Positions 24,701-32,255 of a DNA stretch of 64,000 bases are shown here, one piece after another (position 1 is the first letter of the stretch; each line of letters starts with the position of its first letter). Both the position numbers and the translations under genes were made by a program. The notes under the pieces are model-generated. The model saw nothing but the letters and a program-made list of their open reading frames with translations. It had not been told where the DNA came from and ran no database searches. Source of the DNA: Psococerastis gibbosa (Eukaryota; Arthropoda; Insecta; Psocodea; Psocidae); contig OZ020492.1 in the NCBI GenBank assembly GCA_963971405.1, positions 18,320,204 through 18,384,203 of the forward strand, in the 5' to 3' direction.

Positions 24701-25675
24701 TCACGCACATGTTGCACATTGTCGTTGGTACTGGAGGTTCATGGTCGTCAAGCGTGGGGCTCGCCGCTGGCGTCTCCCCGACCTTCTGCGAAGGCCTTGT
24801 GCCCCCGGAAAATTTGCCTACCCGAAACGCAATCGTCACCGAAAGCCTTCTTAACATTGTAATGGTTTCTGCAGCACCCTTCTCCAGTTATACACAAGAC
24901 TAGATCGCCCATGAGTTGCTCAAGCGAACACTTTTTTTCTTCTTGCACCGGGTACCGACTGGAACAATTGATGGGACCACTACAACGATCGGTAGCCAGC
25001 TGACCCTTGTTGGAACTTGGTGCCAGATCCCCCACCGAAATCTGAGCCCGTAAAACATGCGTATGACCTTAGTCTCCGTAAAAAAAATATTCACTGACAT
25101 TACTTTCCGGTCAGACCCTGTACATTACATCGATTTTATGGAATACAGTAAGTCCGAAAAGTAATCAGACTGCGCCTCGAGAATGTTTATTTTCTATCAA
25201 GACTCCAAAATGCTAATTTTTTATATTCGTAGCCGTGGTTGGAGATAATTAATATCACACAAAAAGACCACCCTTTCTATATATATAAAAAAATAACTGG
25301 GAAGCTTTGCATTCTGCAATGCGAGGTCGGTGGAAACGCCACCTAAGTCTTGAATGTCTGCTACCTCGTCACCGTTTTTGTAAATAGGCCTAGCCGGTCG
25401 GTGGAATGGGCGCCTATGAAGAACCTTGACCACCACAGCTATCTCTTTTGGTCATATAACTGATGAATACAATATTCGTTTCCATTAATTATACTGAACT
25501 TTACTTACCTATGCAATTGTTGTACATTTTTAATTAAGGACAGAAACGAAAAACAGCGCGAAGCTTCCTTCATTAGCTCCGTAGTCCATGGAAATATGCG
25601 CTCAACTCTTAGTTTAATTTTTCCAGCTCCTTGAGCATCCTTTAGAGCCTTCTTTAGATTATCAGATCCTCCCAT
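3756..25675 (-). CDS. Ten-exon gene for a 1,227-residue acidic, repeat-rich, probably nuclear protein (no recognised family)
   Basis: Join of exons 25675-25509, 24373-24158, 18773-18612, 16984-16711, 14493-14161, 13255-11008, 9484-9449, 5745-5596, 4393-4338 and 3797-3756. All introns are GT-AG, and the phases (2,2,2,0,0,1,1,1,0) match at every junction, giving 3,684 nt with no internal stop. Residues 1-273 are mixed helical, without a family I recognise. Residues 274-560 are acidic and carry the repeated unit xDDDVxCLxxNDxASAxVLPAxPVI. Next come an NQxxDG hexapeptide array, a 122-residue in-frame duplication containing KRKP and NKKPR basic motifs, a Gly-rich GGGQGGFNF tail, and a basic end (GRRR). 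SUMO-interaction-like motifs, basic motifs and the FG-like tail suggest a nuclear role, which is inference. The start ATG has A at -3 and G at +4. Introns are filled with mobile elements. A decayed copy is unlikely because all splice sites and the frame are intact. Confidence 0.8.
4338..4393 (-). CDS. Coding exon 9, basic Ser/Arg-rich
   Basis: Acceptor TTGTTTCAG before 4393 and a strong donor GTGAGT at 4337. 56 nt completing a Gly codon, then YRRSSRTQGVRTRSVTKN, ending in phase 0. A weaker internal donor (GTGTGC at 4366) exists, but only the 4337 donor gives the phase needed by exon 10. Confidence 0.65.
4905..5135 (+). repeat. Dispersed repeat (copy also at 31075-31290)
   Basis: Shares blocks such as GGGAAACATGGT, CTGGTCACCTCCGAA and AGTGGTTCGGAATCCACTAT with the reverse complement of 31075-31290. 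A further fragment of the same family (CGGCCGCCATACCAAGTTGA) sits at about 56185-56215. There is no intact frame or terminal repeat. The class is unknown. Confidence 0.6.
5596..5745 (-). CDS. Coding exon 8, Gly-rich GGGQGGFNF repeats
   Basis: Acceptor CTTTTTCAG before 5745 and donor GTACGT at 5595. 150 nt, phase 1 to phase 1. It codes for NGGGLGRGNIGG, then two perfect GGGQGGFNF nonapeptides, a Gly run, and an acidic end (PTEGYEDEPDGVAP). Gly-rich segments with spaced Phe occur in hnRNP tails and FG nucleoporins and favour weak self-association. That role is inference here. Confidence 0.8.
5829..6323. mobile_element. 495-bp MITE with about 33-bp TIRs and TA target duplication
   Basis: Starts GGGGTCTTCACAGTGTTCG and ends with the inverted counterpart (CGAACACTGAAGACCCC). 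The TIRs run through TTATCGAGTTA with one 2-base gap. TA flanks both ends, suggesting Tc1/mariner-like integration. No coding frame. It lies at the edge of the mariner relic at 6324-7790. A second, partly deleted copy is at 48858-50125. Confidence 0.8.
6826..7120. mobile_element. Inverted dimer of a tRNA-derived SINE (inside mariner)
   Basis: A minus-strand tRNA-like head at about 6905-6952 (GGGATTTGAACCCACAATC, inverted B box) faces a plus-strand head at about 7017-7095 (A box-like TTCGAGCGGTTAAGACG; B box-like GTGTTCGAACCCC). The arms are complementary, with a short unique loop. The head resembles a class II tRNA (Leu/Ser-like), but the inverted arrangement and the tail show it is a retroposon. 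The mariner frame resumes on both sides, so it was inserted there. Confidence 0.7.
7395..7512 (-). repeat. 59-bp tandem duplication inside the mariner relic
   Basis: Two head-to-tail copies with the motif TCCGGCGTAAGCAAACGCGG at about 7400 and 7459, differing at a few bases. Both encode (K/E)LSAxRVPRLLTP(D/E)N. Intact mariners have this motif once, so the duplication happened after insertion or in the parent copy. Confidence 0.85.
7800..9044. other. Intronic spacer, no gene or clear repeat seen
   Basis: AT-rich intron 7 sequence of the minus-strand gene. Only short frames without splice support. Confidence 0.4.
9045..9265. mobile_element. Second inverted dimer of the same tRNA-derived SINE
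   Basis: A minus-strand head at 9065-9103 (GGCGGGATTCAAATCC) and a plus-strand head at 9131-9200 (GTGGTCCAGCGGTTAAGACG; GTGGGTTCAAATCCCGCC) form a near-perfect stem of about 38 bp. It has the same order, loop text (CAGCTGTTCTTGT) and tail (ATTAATTTAATGTCA) as the copy at 6826. The dimer itself is therefore the mobile unit rather than two chance insertions. Confidence 0.75.
9449..9484 (-). CDS. Coding exon 7, 36-nt Gly-rich microexon
   Basis: Acceptor TTTCCAG before 9484 and donor GTATGC at 9448. 36 nt that begins and ends in phase 1. With the flanking bases it reads G-SLGGGGGGNEA. The match of phase on both sides and the compositional match with the Gly-rich exon 8 support it. Because it preserves the frame, it could be skipped without breaking the protein. 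Confidence 0.7.
9740..9995. mobile_element. Truncated palindromic TTAA-flanked MITE
   Basis: Begins TTAA then GAGTGTACAGCCCGTAGGAA, with the internal blocks AATTAACTAAaCATGTTATT, TTGTAGAAGACT and ATGCATCAT shared with the complete copies at 54076 and 56241. The second arm stops near 9995. Confidence 0.75.
10016..10110 (-). mobile_element. 3'-end fragment of a CR1-like non-LTR retrotransposon
   Basis: Minus-strand reading FPHWNLSNSRRSLR.KATTLYNALTKD resembles the conserved RRSLxYRAxxLWNSLP region at the end of CR1/Daphne-like reverse transcriptase proteins. A longer copy on the other strand is at 27236-27690. Confidence 0.6.
11008..13255 (-). CDS. Coding exon 6: acidic SIM-like repeats, hexapeptide minisatellite, duplicated block
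   Basis: 2,248 nt, residues 385-1133, with donor GTAAAC at 11007. The acceptor is tandem: ...TTTTCAGATTCAG allows a start at 13255 or 13249, both in frame (Ile-Gln included or skipped). In order: acidic segment; VVYL (437-440), VICL (481-484) and VVCL (516-519), each after a run of Asp/Glu; five VIEPQ units (about 535-559); NQVQDG units; about 23 NQDLDG-type units; then two copies of a 122-residue block with KRKP and NKKPR; then an acidic Asp/Leu-rich stretch. The frame stays open to 10577 past the donor, but only the donor at 11007 gives the phase needed by exon 7. Confidence 0.85.
11233..11899 (-). repeat. 366-bp in-frame tandem duplication in exon 6
   Basis: 11233-11533 and 11599-11899 match without a difference over 301 bp, at an offset of 366 bp (122 codons). 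Each copy encodes the block from GNLDVPLRNQDQG through LFKRKPVVELSVSG to NKKPRA. The duplication keeps the frame and copies a basic NLS-like motif. Identity at all codon positions indicates a very recent event or an assembly artefact. Confidence 0.95.
11886..12320 (-). repeat. 18-bp coding minisatellite (NQDLDG units)
   Basis: About 23 in-frame units of an 18-bp repeat coding for NQDLDG and variants (HQDLDG, NHDLDG, NQDVDG, NQGVNG) in exon 6. Central units are nearly identical at DNA level and those at the edges are diverged, as expected for array growth by unequal exchange or slippage. Four more units lie between the duplicated blocks (11534-11598). Confidence 0.95.
12341..12478 (-). repeat. 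18-bp coding minisatellite (NQVQDG units)
   Basis: Seven to eight units coding for NQVQDG, with NHVQDG and NQVHDG variants, directly before the NQDLDG array and separated by a DEDVALI spacer. The two arrays share the NQ..DG frame, so they probably arose from one ancestral unit. Confidence 0.95.
12724..12805 (-). repeat. 15-bp coding repeat (five VIEPQ units)
   Basis: Five tandem 15-bp units coding for VIEPQ at residues about 535-559, starting from the PVIEPQ end of the second large acidic repeat. The copies are near identical, which implies recent expansion. Confidence 0.9.
13260..14160. other. Intron 5 of the minus-strand gene, no other feature seen
   Basis: Sequence between exon 6 acceptor and exon 5 donor. 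AT-rich, with short unsupported frames only. Confidence 0.5.
14161..14493 (-). CDS. Coding exon 5, acidic
   Basis: Acceptor TCTCTTTCAG before 14493, donor GTATGT at 14160. 333 nt, 111 codons, phase 0 at both ends. Residues 274-384 start AFLARYSRIGPAVSLVD and turn strongly acidic (DKYDDYDDESIKEDDEDF). The block DFESLEDNDCAVATPAVPV is a diverged copy of the repeat unit found twice in exon 6, which independently ties these two exons to one gene. The second half contains five Cys within CGNPSHCN...CTCKE, possibly structural. Confidence 0.8.
14705..15170 (+). repeat. Dispersed repeat X, without Helentron-like insertion
   Basis: Shares GCAGATGTAGAAGGCCT, GTCTTCGTCTATTCTTCCTC and GCCGATTTTCTGCGAAAATAGGC with copies at 15236-15272 plus 16113-16405, 40645-41185, 56895-57150 (minus) and a fragment at 38300-38342 (minus). 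This copy is uninterrupted where 15273-16112 is inserted in its neighbour. No coding frame; class unknown. Confidence 0.75.
15273..16112 (-). mobile_element. Helentron-like non-autonomous element (HINE), copy 1
   Basis: The about 840-bp family unit, in this orientation, starts AAAGAACCGGTCCGAG and contains a CGAGT-TT-ACTCG hairpin, then GCTTTCCAATTTA. It ends ACTACGTATAAATTGGAAAGC. The GCTTTCCAATTTA/TAAATTGGAAAGC pair forms subterminal inverted repeats, and a GACA-rich microsatellite lies inside. No target duplication: the paralogous empty sites in repeat X read CTCAATTxAAATTATA. Subterminal repeats, an end hairpin, a microsatellite and insertion between T and T match Helentron-derived HINE/DINE elements. 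The minus orientation puts the hairpin at the 3' end. Confidence 0.65.
16113..16405 (+). repeat. Dispersed repeat X, right part after HINE insertion
   Basis: Continues repeat X from ATTATACCTATGTCTTGG to the end (GGCCAAAAACCATTCGAT). The left part is at 15236-15272. Contains CCTCTTTCAAACCATGC and GAAATAGGCCTCTTCCGGCC. Confidence 0.75.
16711..16984 (-). CDS. Coding exon 4 of the 1,227-residue protein
   Basis: Acceptor TTTCAG before 16984, donor GTATGC at 16710. 274 nt; one base completes Lys182, then 91 codons (GVLMSPTTSFYTP to SIPHESLKR) end exactly on a codon. A basic helix (KRLESGIRDRRRVTR) lies near residues 210-225. No family recognised. Phase 0 at the end matches exon 5. Confidence 0.8.
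17259..17404. mobile_element. 146-bp MITE with 34-bp TIRs
   Basis: TAGTCTACGGCCACACGAGCG at the left is matched by the inverted copy at the right with one difference, continuing through TTTTTTCACGCAG. The short core has no frame. It lies in intron 4 of the minus-strand gene. Confidence 0.8.
17405..18611. other. Intron spacer, no gene seen
   Basis: Between the 17-kb MITE and exon 3. Several short frames, none with splice sites or recognisable motifs. Confidence 0.4.
18612..18773 (-). CDS. Coding exon 3 of the 1,227-residue protein
   Basis: Acceptor TTTTTACAG before 18773 and donor GTATGT at 18611. 162 nt; the split codon AA|A gives Lys128. It codes for residues 129-181 (RVDVSSDENAQQ to SEVCKTII) and ends with two bases of the next Lys codon. 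The sequence continues the helical region, with a run of hydrophobic residues (MYPFLYLMGSM). Confidence 0.8.
18774..20100. other. Intron 2 spacer, no further gene seen
   Basis: Short frames only. The stretch at 19236-19490 is open and rich in K and L but has no motif or partner exon. Confidence 0.35.
20101..23216 (+). mobile_element. Decayed CR1/Daphne-like non-LTR retrotransposon
   Basis: Plus-strand order: endonuclease (HVNIRSLNKKFDELV at 20129; MAGDINADI at 20258; NTCLDHFFT at 20384; TDHY near 20458), then RT pieces (NQYFTSVGE, ADLDKGT, GTVLGPLLSLIYIN, FADDTVIYLNGS with the FADD catalytic motif at 21797, KYRYLGVEIDQHLPWNEH), the C-terminal region to about 22590, a 3'UTR, and an end with AAATAAATATATATATGATT then a GATTTGATATTTGATT tail. 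Numerous stops and frameshifts. It sits in intron 2 of the minus-strand gene in the antisense direction. Confidence 0.8.
23217..24157. other. Intron 2 spacer, no feature recognised
   Basis: AT-rich sequence between the retrotransposon tail and the exon 2 donor. No motif or repeat identified. Confidence 0.4.
24158..24373 (-). CDS. Coding exon 2 of the 1,227-residue protein
   Basis: Acceptor (T/C-rich, ending CAG at 24374) and donor GTAAGA at 24157. 216 nt in phase with exon 1: the split codon AG|C gives Ser. It codes for residues 56-127 (beginning SEVKSAMDKTKDI), an amphipathic helix-like stretch with basic RRPKR and later MDLQIRG. A longer open frame through the acceptor into the upstream intron is not used in this model. 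A mariner-derived foldback element lies about 100 bp upstream in the preceding intron. Confidence 0.8.
24476..25127 (-). mobile_element. Foldback element made from the 5' end of a mariner (copy 1)
   Basis: The minus strand from 25127 has a mariner-like end (ACAGGGTCTGACCGGAAAGT), then an N-terminal transposase part (KKAFGDDCVSGRQIF, HKAFAEGRGDA, VQHVRDLLN, SVRLISDKLN). At about 24635 it switches to an inverted second copy of the first roughly 60 codons (plus-strand reading KKAFDGDCLSGRQIF, AEGREDANDEPRA). The same breakpoint occurs in 34375-35150, so it moved as one unit. No catalytic domain. Confidence 0.75.
25305..25430. mobile_element. Solo arm of the TTTCCACCGACC MITE family
   Basis: Matches the right arm of the complete element at 39996-40396 (CATTCTGCAATGCGAGGTCG, GAATGTCTGCTACC, GTCACCG, AGCCGGTCGGTGG). 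The partner arm is absent. Located 79 bp downstream of coding exon 1 in intron 1 (minus gene direction). Confidence 0.7.
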
Positions 25676-25696
25676 TGTACTTCAGTTCAGGTTCCT
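25509..25696 (-). CDS. Coding exon 1 with start codon (UTR 25696-25676, CDS 25675-25509)
   Basis: On the minus strand a pyrimidine-rich acceptor ends at 25697. It is followed by 21 nt of 5'UTR and ATG at 25675-25673 in a strong context (ACAATGG). The exon codes for 55 residues beginning MGGSDNLKKALKD and ending NVQQLH plus two bases (AG), then a strong donor GTAAGT at 25508. The acceptor in front of the ATG shows that at least one non-coding exon lies upstream. The candidate is 44036-44159. The text is rich in K, L and aromatic residues and looks like a folded helical segment. Confidence 0.75.
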
Positions 25697-25699
25697 CTG

Positions 25700-26879
25700 A
25701 AAAAACAAAAAACCCAATGAGTTCTATCTATCAATCTATCTTCAATGAAAAGCTGCTTTGAAATCATCCGTCCAACTATTGGTCAAAGGAAGCTTTTTGT
25801 TTTTAAAAACCGGTCCAAGCCAAAACTCCGAATTAAAATACATTTGCAACTTATCCTATGGATCAATTCCAATGAAAAATAAATTTTTCGATCCGGGCCA
25901 CATATAGGAAGTTGCACTATTCAGTATGCAGTCCACAGCCGGCTAGCACGACGGGCTTCTGTTAGGTTGATGCCATGTCGGATAGGACAAATAGTCATAT
26001 TGATAAAAAGTCGGAAAGGGGCAAAAAAATTGATTCATTGTACCTTGCATGTCGTGCAGTGAAACCTCAACCTTACTCAATGGGTTATGGCAGCTAAGGC
26101 AGCCCTCTAACTACACCTCCAAGGCCCGATGAAAATTTTAAAAAAAACTAACCAAGGCATTTTCTTAGCGATATTCAGGATATTCCCCAAAGCAGATCCC
26201 ATTGATTGACACGAATTTTAAATAGCTTAAAGACGATTTCTCATAATTTCAGCATAAGTTCGAGCATAAGTATAGTGAAAGGAAAGGGAGTACCTGCGGA
26301 GACACATGGACAATGACTCAAAAATTATGACATTTGACCTTGTATAACTTTATTTTCATGCCACATGGGGATCGATGGGACTACCATTTTATATTTATGG
26401 TGTACCCATGGTCTCTACAAAAAACATTGCGCGAATATTTGCAAATGAAACGATTATAATAATGTCCGAAAAAGGTTGAAAAGTCAAATGTCAAAAATAA
26501 TGTCCCAATACCACAGGAACTCCCCTTCCCCCTCCAATACGCATATATTCAACAGAAATCAAACCATCTCATTCCGAGAAACCATCCATGTGCCCCCCCC
26601 CCCCCCGCGCGCGCAAAACTGCCGTGTCCATTGCACCTATTCGCAAACTGAACCATCGACAGAGAACTTTGGCCCCGTCGAGTCATTCAAAATTAGTAAA
26701 TGCTCATAGAATGTAGGGAGAACGGCCCCATGACTATGCCCCACCCCCTCGCCAAACTTTTTCTCAATGCTATTGACAAACAAAGGGCTGTACCAGTGCA
26801 CAATTGCACAGCTAAGGTTAACAGTTACGAGGTCTGTAAATAAACTAATGTGACGAGATTTTTTTTAATTTTCCCTTAC
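25700..26879. other. No gene seen upstream of coding exon 1
   Basis: No recognisable frame or repeat beyond a C/GC run at about 26587-26606. Confidence 0.4.
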
Positions 26880-27235
26880 ACATTTAGATTTCAATTCGAT
26901 CTCCCTCGAAGTAGTTCCCGTGGGCGTTGTTACAGCGCTGGAGGTGGCTTTTCCACGCTTCATAGCAGTGCTGGAACTCAGATTCCCGGATGGATCCAGC
27001 TTGATGGTTATGGCGGATATAATGTTTTCAATTGTAACAAAATGGCATCCCTTGAGCTAATTTTTGATCCTGGGGAACAGGAAGAAGTCACAAGGACTCA
27101 CATCGGGTGAATAGGGTGGTTGAGGAAACACAGGGATGTTTTTATTGGTCAGATATTCATTGATTGACATCTCTGTGTGACAAGGCGCATTGTCATGATG
27201 CAGCATCCAATTGTTCTTGATGCCCATACATCTTT
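26880..27235 (-). pseudogene. Mariner transposase C-terminal relic
   Basis: Minus-strand reading NNWMLHHDNAPCHTEMS (second catalytic Asp at about 27200) and PQPPYSPDVSPCDFFLFP (third Asp, DD34D spacing at about 27110). Frameshifts follow (KGCHF, ENIISAITIKLD, SHLQRCNNAHGNY). The middle of the protein is missing. Confidence 0.8.
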
Positions 27236-27690
27236 ACTGTCAAAACTTGTTAAGTTTCACAGAAAAATTTTCAGGCACAACCACGTGCATCCCTAGATCA
27301 CGATCCACGACCACGATCAGCAGCCTATCATACTATTACCGCTTCCCCACTGGAACTTGACCAACTCAAGACGATCCCTACGACACAAGGCAACGACTCT
27401 TTACAACGCACTCACCAAGGACATACACGTCAACAAATACAAGAACCCCCCCCCCCCCTTAGGCAACAGTAACAGTAACACAAGAACACCAACATACAGG
27501 ACAATTATAAGACTATGAGACTATGGACCAGGGACGAACTCAACAAATTACAGTAATGAATTAGGTAGGCTATATTTAGGTAGTGAGTGCTACCCTCGCA
27601 CGCCGCTGGCATGAGGGGGCACTTCAACTGTATTTTTTTGTATTTGGTTAAACATTGTTTTATTTATTTATGTTTGGTCGCGCTCGCATG
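27236..27690 (+). mobile_element. CR1-like non-LTR 3' fragment separating two mariner pieces
   Basis: Plus-strand reading LPHWNLTNSRRSLRHKATTL then YNALTKDIHVNKYKN, like the terminal region of CR1-like RT proteins. A non-coding tail with poly-C at about 27449 follows. It lies between the mariner C-terminal part and N-terminal part, both on the minus strand, so it was probably inserted there. Confidence 0.6.
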
Positions 27691-27699
27691 ACCCTTTTT

Positions 27700-27951
27700 T
27701 TAAGTTGTGTGGTTTAAATGTAATTTTTCTGCGATCATTCTGACTGTCAAACGTCGATCGGAACACACAAGGGCCCGTACTTTGTCAATGTTTTCATCCA
27801 ACTTTGCAGTTAAGGCCTTCCGCTGTGGGATTCGTCCTCTTTTGACCCTCTGAAAATGCCTGGATGATCCTATATCCTTGATAAAGAAATCTCCCCATAA
27901 GTCTGTTGAGAAGTACCCAAAAATTTGTGGTAGTAACGCTACGAACTCCAA
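27700..27951 (-). pseudogene. Mariner N-terminal relic
   Basis: RKALTAKLDENIDKVRALV and SDRRLTVRMIAEKLHLNHTT match the second helix-turn-helix of mariner transposases. Probably the same copy as 26880-27235. Confidence 0.7.
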
Positions 27952-28279
27952 ACATACACTGAATGCACATTATACCTTGAACTTGAGCGCCTAAAAAACT
28001 CAAAGCGCACGTTTAAATCTGTCAAGAGCTACAGCTTCAGTCTCATTACTTTATTTACATACCACGTATGTTCATTCAAATCAAATCATATATTTATTCC
28101 AATTCTTTCCAACAAGGCAAGTATACATAAAATCGATTACCGTAATATATCAAGTCAATCAAAGGGAGTGAGTGAGGCTGATGGCAGATCTTCACCTTGG
28201 TCGACACACACGTAACCGGTTTGAGCGTCGTTAATGGACCTCCGTGTATCGGCGCTTTAATTGACCTGCCCTTTTTCAC

Positions 28280-29630
28280 ACTGATTGTGAGTGTAAACGG
28301 TGGTATATGTCATGTAATCCCACCAGTGCCATCTTTAAACTAGAAATAATCTCAATCTTTTTTTAAAATAATTAATGAAAATATTGCGATGTTGCCATTT
28401 GCAAGCATGGACATTGAGCCGGGCCTGCGCCTATCTGTGTTTGTAAATAAAGCTTTATTCGACCGCATGAGGTCTTATAACCGTTCCATCCTTAACTATT
28501 GGCCATCAATGATACTGGTCATACGAATATTCAGACTTCATAAATGTGGAATTTGATTCTTACATAATTCCTCCTTCAGAGAATGCCCAATCAGACTTCC
28601 GCCTGTTAGAAGTAAATAACCGAATTTAAGTATCGGGCTGATTGACTTTTGCGTGCAATAGGGACCCATCTTCCTTTAGCATTCGCGAGTTTTTAGAGCT
28701 TTATTCGACCGCATGATGTCCAATAGAGTTAGTGTTGATTGACTTGGCGTGCAATAGAGATCTATGTTCATTGCATCTGAGTTAATTATATGCCTTTATA
28801 TTATGATCATCTATTCGTCAACCGTAATTCTGAGAATCCGACCACGCGGCAATGCGGGAATGCGGCCATTGTCCGGAGTACATTGTTTTTACTTTTTAAT
28901 AATGTTCATAAATTCAAATTCTACGCAGGACTATGAGCTGAGTGCTAGCCGAAGTAGGTTTTAAGTAGATGCTGTAGTTTTGTAGTGAAAGACAGAAAGA
29001 GATCTAAGCAGCAAATGCAAAGTTAAGTTTAAGGAGGTAGCCTACCTACTCCACTCATATCAAAATTGTTGGAAGTCATATTGGAATTGTTTATACAGTG
29101 GGCTAGATTATTGTAAGGTAGATGGTAATGTAGACATGTAGACGTGCTGCTTTATATACTAAATGTTTATTAATCATACATGGAAATTTCGTTCGTAGAG
29201 ATCTATTGCTTGGTTCAGCGATAAGCATCCCACTGATTCTAAACATTTGAGGCTGACCAAATGCTTAGATTTAATTATGGCATTGACTTATGGTTGCATA
29301 ATTTAGAAAATTTTAAAAAGGTACATAGATGCAGCCGATGCAGGCCTAGGCTATAAGTATAATAGAACTATTCTAGTTTATTGCTGTTTGTACCTACGGT
29401 ATATACTGTATGATAAATTGAAAAGAATGTATGGGTTCACTTGCTTTATTCATTTCATTGACAATAAGATTTTAGTTTAATATCTTGTTAGTTGTGACGC
29501 GACTTAATTCTTTTTTGTAGTACGGTATGGGATGTGACTTATACCCACCGCTATTAATTTAGGAAAAAATAGAGAAAGGTTCGAGAAGAATGAAGATGTT
29601 ATTTGCAGAAAAAGTAGACTATTAATATTT
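28280..29630. other. No gene seen
   Basis: A short direct repeat (TAAAGCTTTATTCGACCGCATGA at about 28448 and near 28698) is the only structure noted. At 28075-28100 a minus-strand TATATGATTTGATTT tail suggests the end of another non-LTR copy. Confidence 0.4.
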
Positions 29631-29632
29631 TT

Positions 29633-30555
29633 GCTTTCCAATTTATACGTAGGCCCTAGTATGAGGAAAGCTTTGTTGATGGTCGAAATTTTCGATTCCG
29701 AGATTTCAATGGATTTCCAAGTTTTGAGGTCGCAAGAAACAAAAAACGTGGTTTCTACGAAATGTCTGTCTGTTGCTGTTTGTTCATCGTTTTCCGGGCA
29801 AACTACTCTGTCGATTTGGATGAAATTTGGCATGTAGGTTCACAAAACTCATACCTCGACTTTTTTTTTAATTAAAAAAAACTCCAAGAAAATGTCTAAA
29901 AAAATTATCTCAAAAAAAGCGCCAACGATTTCTTTTAAATTCACATAAATTGTAGCCAATATTAATGTTAACAAAACGTCGTGGGTCGCTTGCCCCGAGA
30001 TAGTTTGCTTCTGGTGGTAATTTTTTTTTAAACCTCAATTTTCATGAAAAATGACTAAAAAATAATTTTTCTGTGCAACCTTTCTATAATTTCTACCTTC
30101 AGGTATGTTTTAGATATTGAGTACCAAAACAACAAGTTGCTTTCCCACAAAAGACATTTGGTTTCGTGCAAAAAATTATTTTTTCAAGAAATTTTAGAAA
30201 TTCACGATCCAATACATAGCGTGCTTGCCCTGCGATTATTACTACAATATATTTTAGTCTGTCCGTTCTAGAATATGCAATGCCATCGATAATTCAGTGC
30301 TTTGTGATAGGGGACATATAAGGCCGTAATCAGGGGGGGTCCAGTTCGCCCCCCCCCCCCCCAGGAAATGTTTGCAGCGTACACTATATAGAATGGAGCT
30401 TTTTTAAGGACTTTGAATATTGTGGTTACCTCACCTCCGGTGGCGTCAGATGGATCCCCCCCCCCCCCCCGAGGGGTCCGAAATCGAAATTTAACCGTAG
30501 GGATGTTATTTACTCTGAAATTACCGGTACTGATTCTCTTTCTGCTAATTAATAA
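29633..30555 (+). mobile_element. Helentron-like element, copy 2 (hairpin end lost)
   Basis: Begins GCTTTCCAATTTATACGTAG, then GGAAAGCTTTGTTGATGGTCG and GAAATGTCTGTCTG. The family text continues to about 30275, then an unrelated C-rich segment, then the poly-C and GAAATTTAACCGTAGGG part to about 30555. The terminal hairpin is missing. Confidence 0.6.
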
Positions 30556-31074
30556 CGCTGAATTAAAACTAGGGCTATAATTCATTTTCAATTCTATCAC
30601 TACATTATTAGAGAACGACTGTCATAATCGTAAGACCTGAACGCCTGTGTTATAGGAAACTTATGTCATGCCTAGACAATAACCCCCCCAACTCCAAGGT
30701 TAGCAAAATGTTAGCATAGGAAGGAGCAAGGCCGTGGCCAGAAATTTTTTTTCGGGAGGGGTCCATCTGAAGTCACCGGAAGTGAGGTAAGCCAGCCACA
30801 ATACCTTATATTTTAAAACTACATTCTATCTATTTCGGGCTATCTGCACCCCCTTCCCTCTGGCTACGGCATTGGGGAGGAGCATTGTTAGCATAAGACA
30901 TTTCCAGAATAGGAAGCAAGAATAACTTACTTATCTCGACCATAATAATATGTCAACGATCCGTAACCACATCCCCAAGATAGTATTTATAGGTAGTACA
31001 GATTTATGAATTGCTACGCTACGTTGTGTCATGTTTTCCATCTGATCTAGTAGTAGTGTGGTTTGATACAGTCC
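30556..31074. other. No gene seen; repeat-like CCGTGGCCAGAAATTT segment
   Basis: Around 30720-30790 a segment resembles the G-rich family seen at 52920 and 63400 (xCGTxGCCxxG...GGGGGTC). No coding evidence. Confidence 0.35.
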
Positions 31075-31290
31075 CAGGCCACGGTGTGGGCCCATAGGAC
31101 TCCAGTGGACCTCCTGATTATAGTGGATTCCGAACCACTTGGGAAACCCAGTGAAGTCACACGATTAGTTCGGAGGTGACCAGGACAAGTCCTACCATGT
31201 TTCCCTACCGGCACTGTGCACACGACCAATTTATCTGCAGCTTTGAACCTGCTCTGGTCCGCTGGATTCAACTTGGTATGGCGGTCGGCA
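31075..31290 (-). repeat. Dispersed repeat, partner of 4905-5135
   Basis: Reverse complement shares CCTGGTCACCTCCGAACTAA, AAGTGGTTCGGAATCCACTA and CGCCATACCAAGTTGAATCC with the other copies. No intact frame. Confidence 0.6.
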
Positions 31291-31410
31291 TTCCATCTGA
31301 TCTAATTATCAGGCCTAAATCTGAGGGGAATTTCGGGGGTCTGTCGCAAGGGTTGCCGTTTTCGTACTTATACGAAATTACAAAGACTTCGCTGGTGGTT
31401 ATCGTATGAT

Positions 31411-32255
31411 AAGAGAACCGGTCCGAGTTCACTCGAACATGCTTTCCAATTTATCAAAATTATTAGATAGAGAAAATTAGTAATTTTATGGCAAATATTT
31501 TTCCTATGGTTAAATTTCCGATATCTCGGGGGGGGGGGGGGGGGGGCGGTTGTCCACCTGACGTCACTGGAAGTGAGGTAAATTCTCGATAGGTCAAACA
31601 AACACATTAATTACCACACAGCAATAATGGCAGGGCATGCAATGCATTTGAGCGCGAATTTTCTATCATTTTTTTCAAAAAATAATTTTTTGGGCAAAAC
31701 CAAATATTTTTTTGGGAAAGCAACCTATCCGGTTTCGTTACTCAATTTAACACCTAAAACATGCTTGAAAGTAGAAATCATCGATAGAAAGGTTTCGCAT
31801 TTTTTAGTCATTTTTTCATTAAAATTTAGTTATTTTTATTTTTTTACCCCCAGAAGCAAACTATCAAGGGGCAAGCGACCCCCCGCATTTTGTCAACATT
31901 AATAACGACTACAATCTACGAGAATTTAAAAGAAATCGTTGGAGCCGTTTGAGAAATAATTTTTTTAGACGTTTTTTTGGAGTTTTTTGAAAATAAAACC
32001 CCCCAAATTGAGTTAGCCAAAAAAAAAAAATGGTCCCGAGGTATGATTTTTGTGAACCTACATGCCAAATTTCACTCAAATCCACCGAGTAGTTTGCCCG
32101 GAAATCGACGAACAGACAGACCGACAGACAGACATTTTGTAAAAACCACTTTTTGGGTTCCTGGGACCTCAAAACGTGTAAATCCGTTGAAATCTCGGAA
32201 TCGAAAATTTCGACAATCACAAAGCTTTCCTTATACTACGTATAAATTGGAAAGC
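31411..32255 (-). mobile_element. Helentron-like element, copy 3 (full length)
   Basis: Hairpin end (GAACCGGTCCGAGTTCACTC, with one change in the stem loop) to TATAAATTGGAAAGC. Contains an 18-G run at about 31531-31548, the GACAGACAGACATTT microsatellite and the GGCAAGCGACCCCCCG block. Confidence 0.65.
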
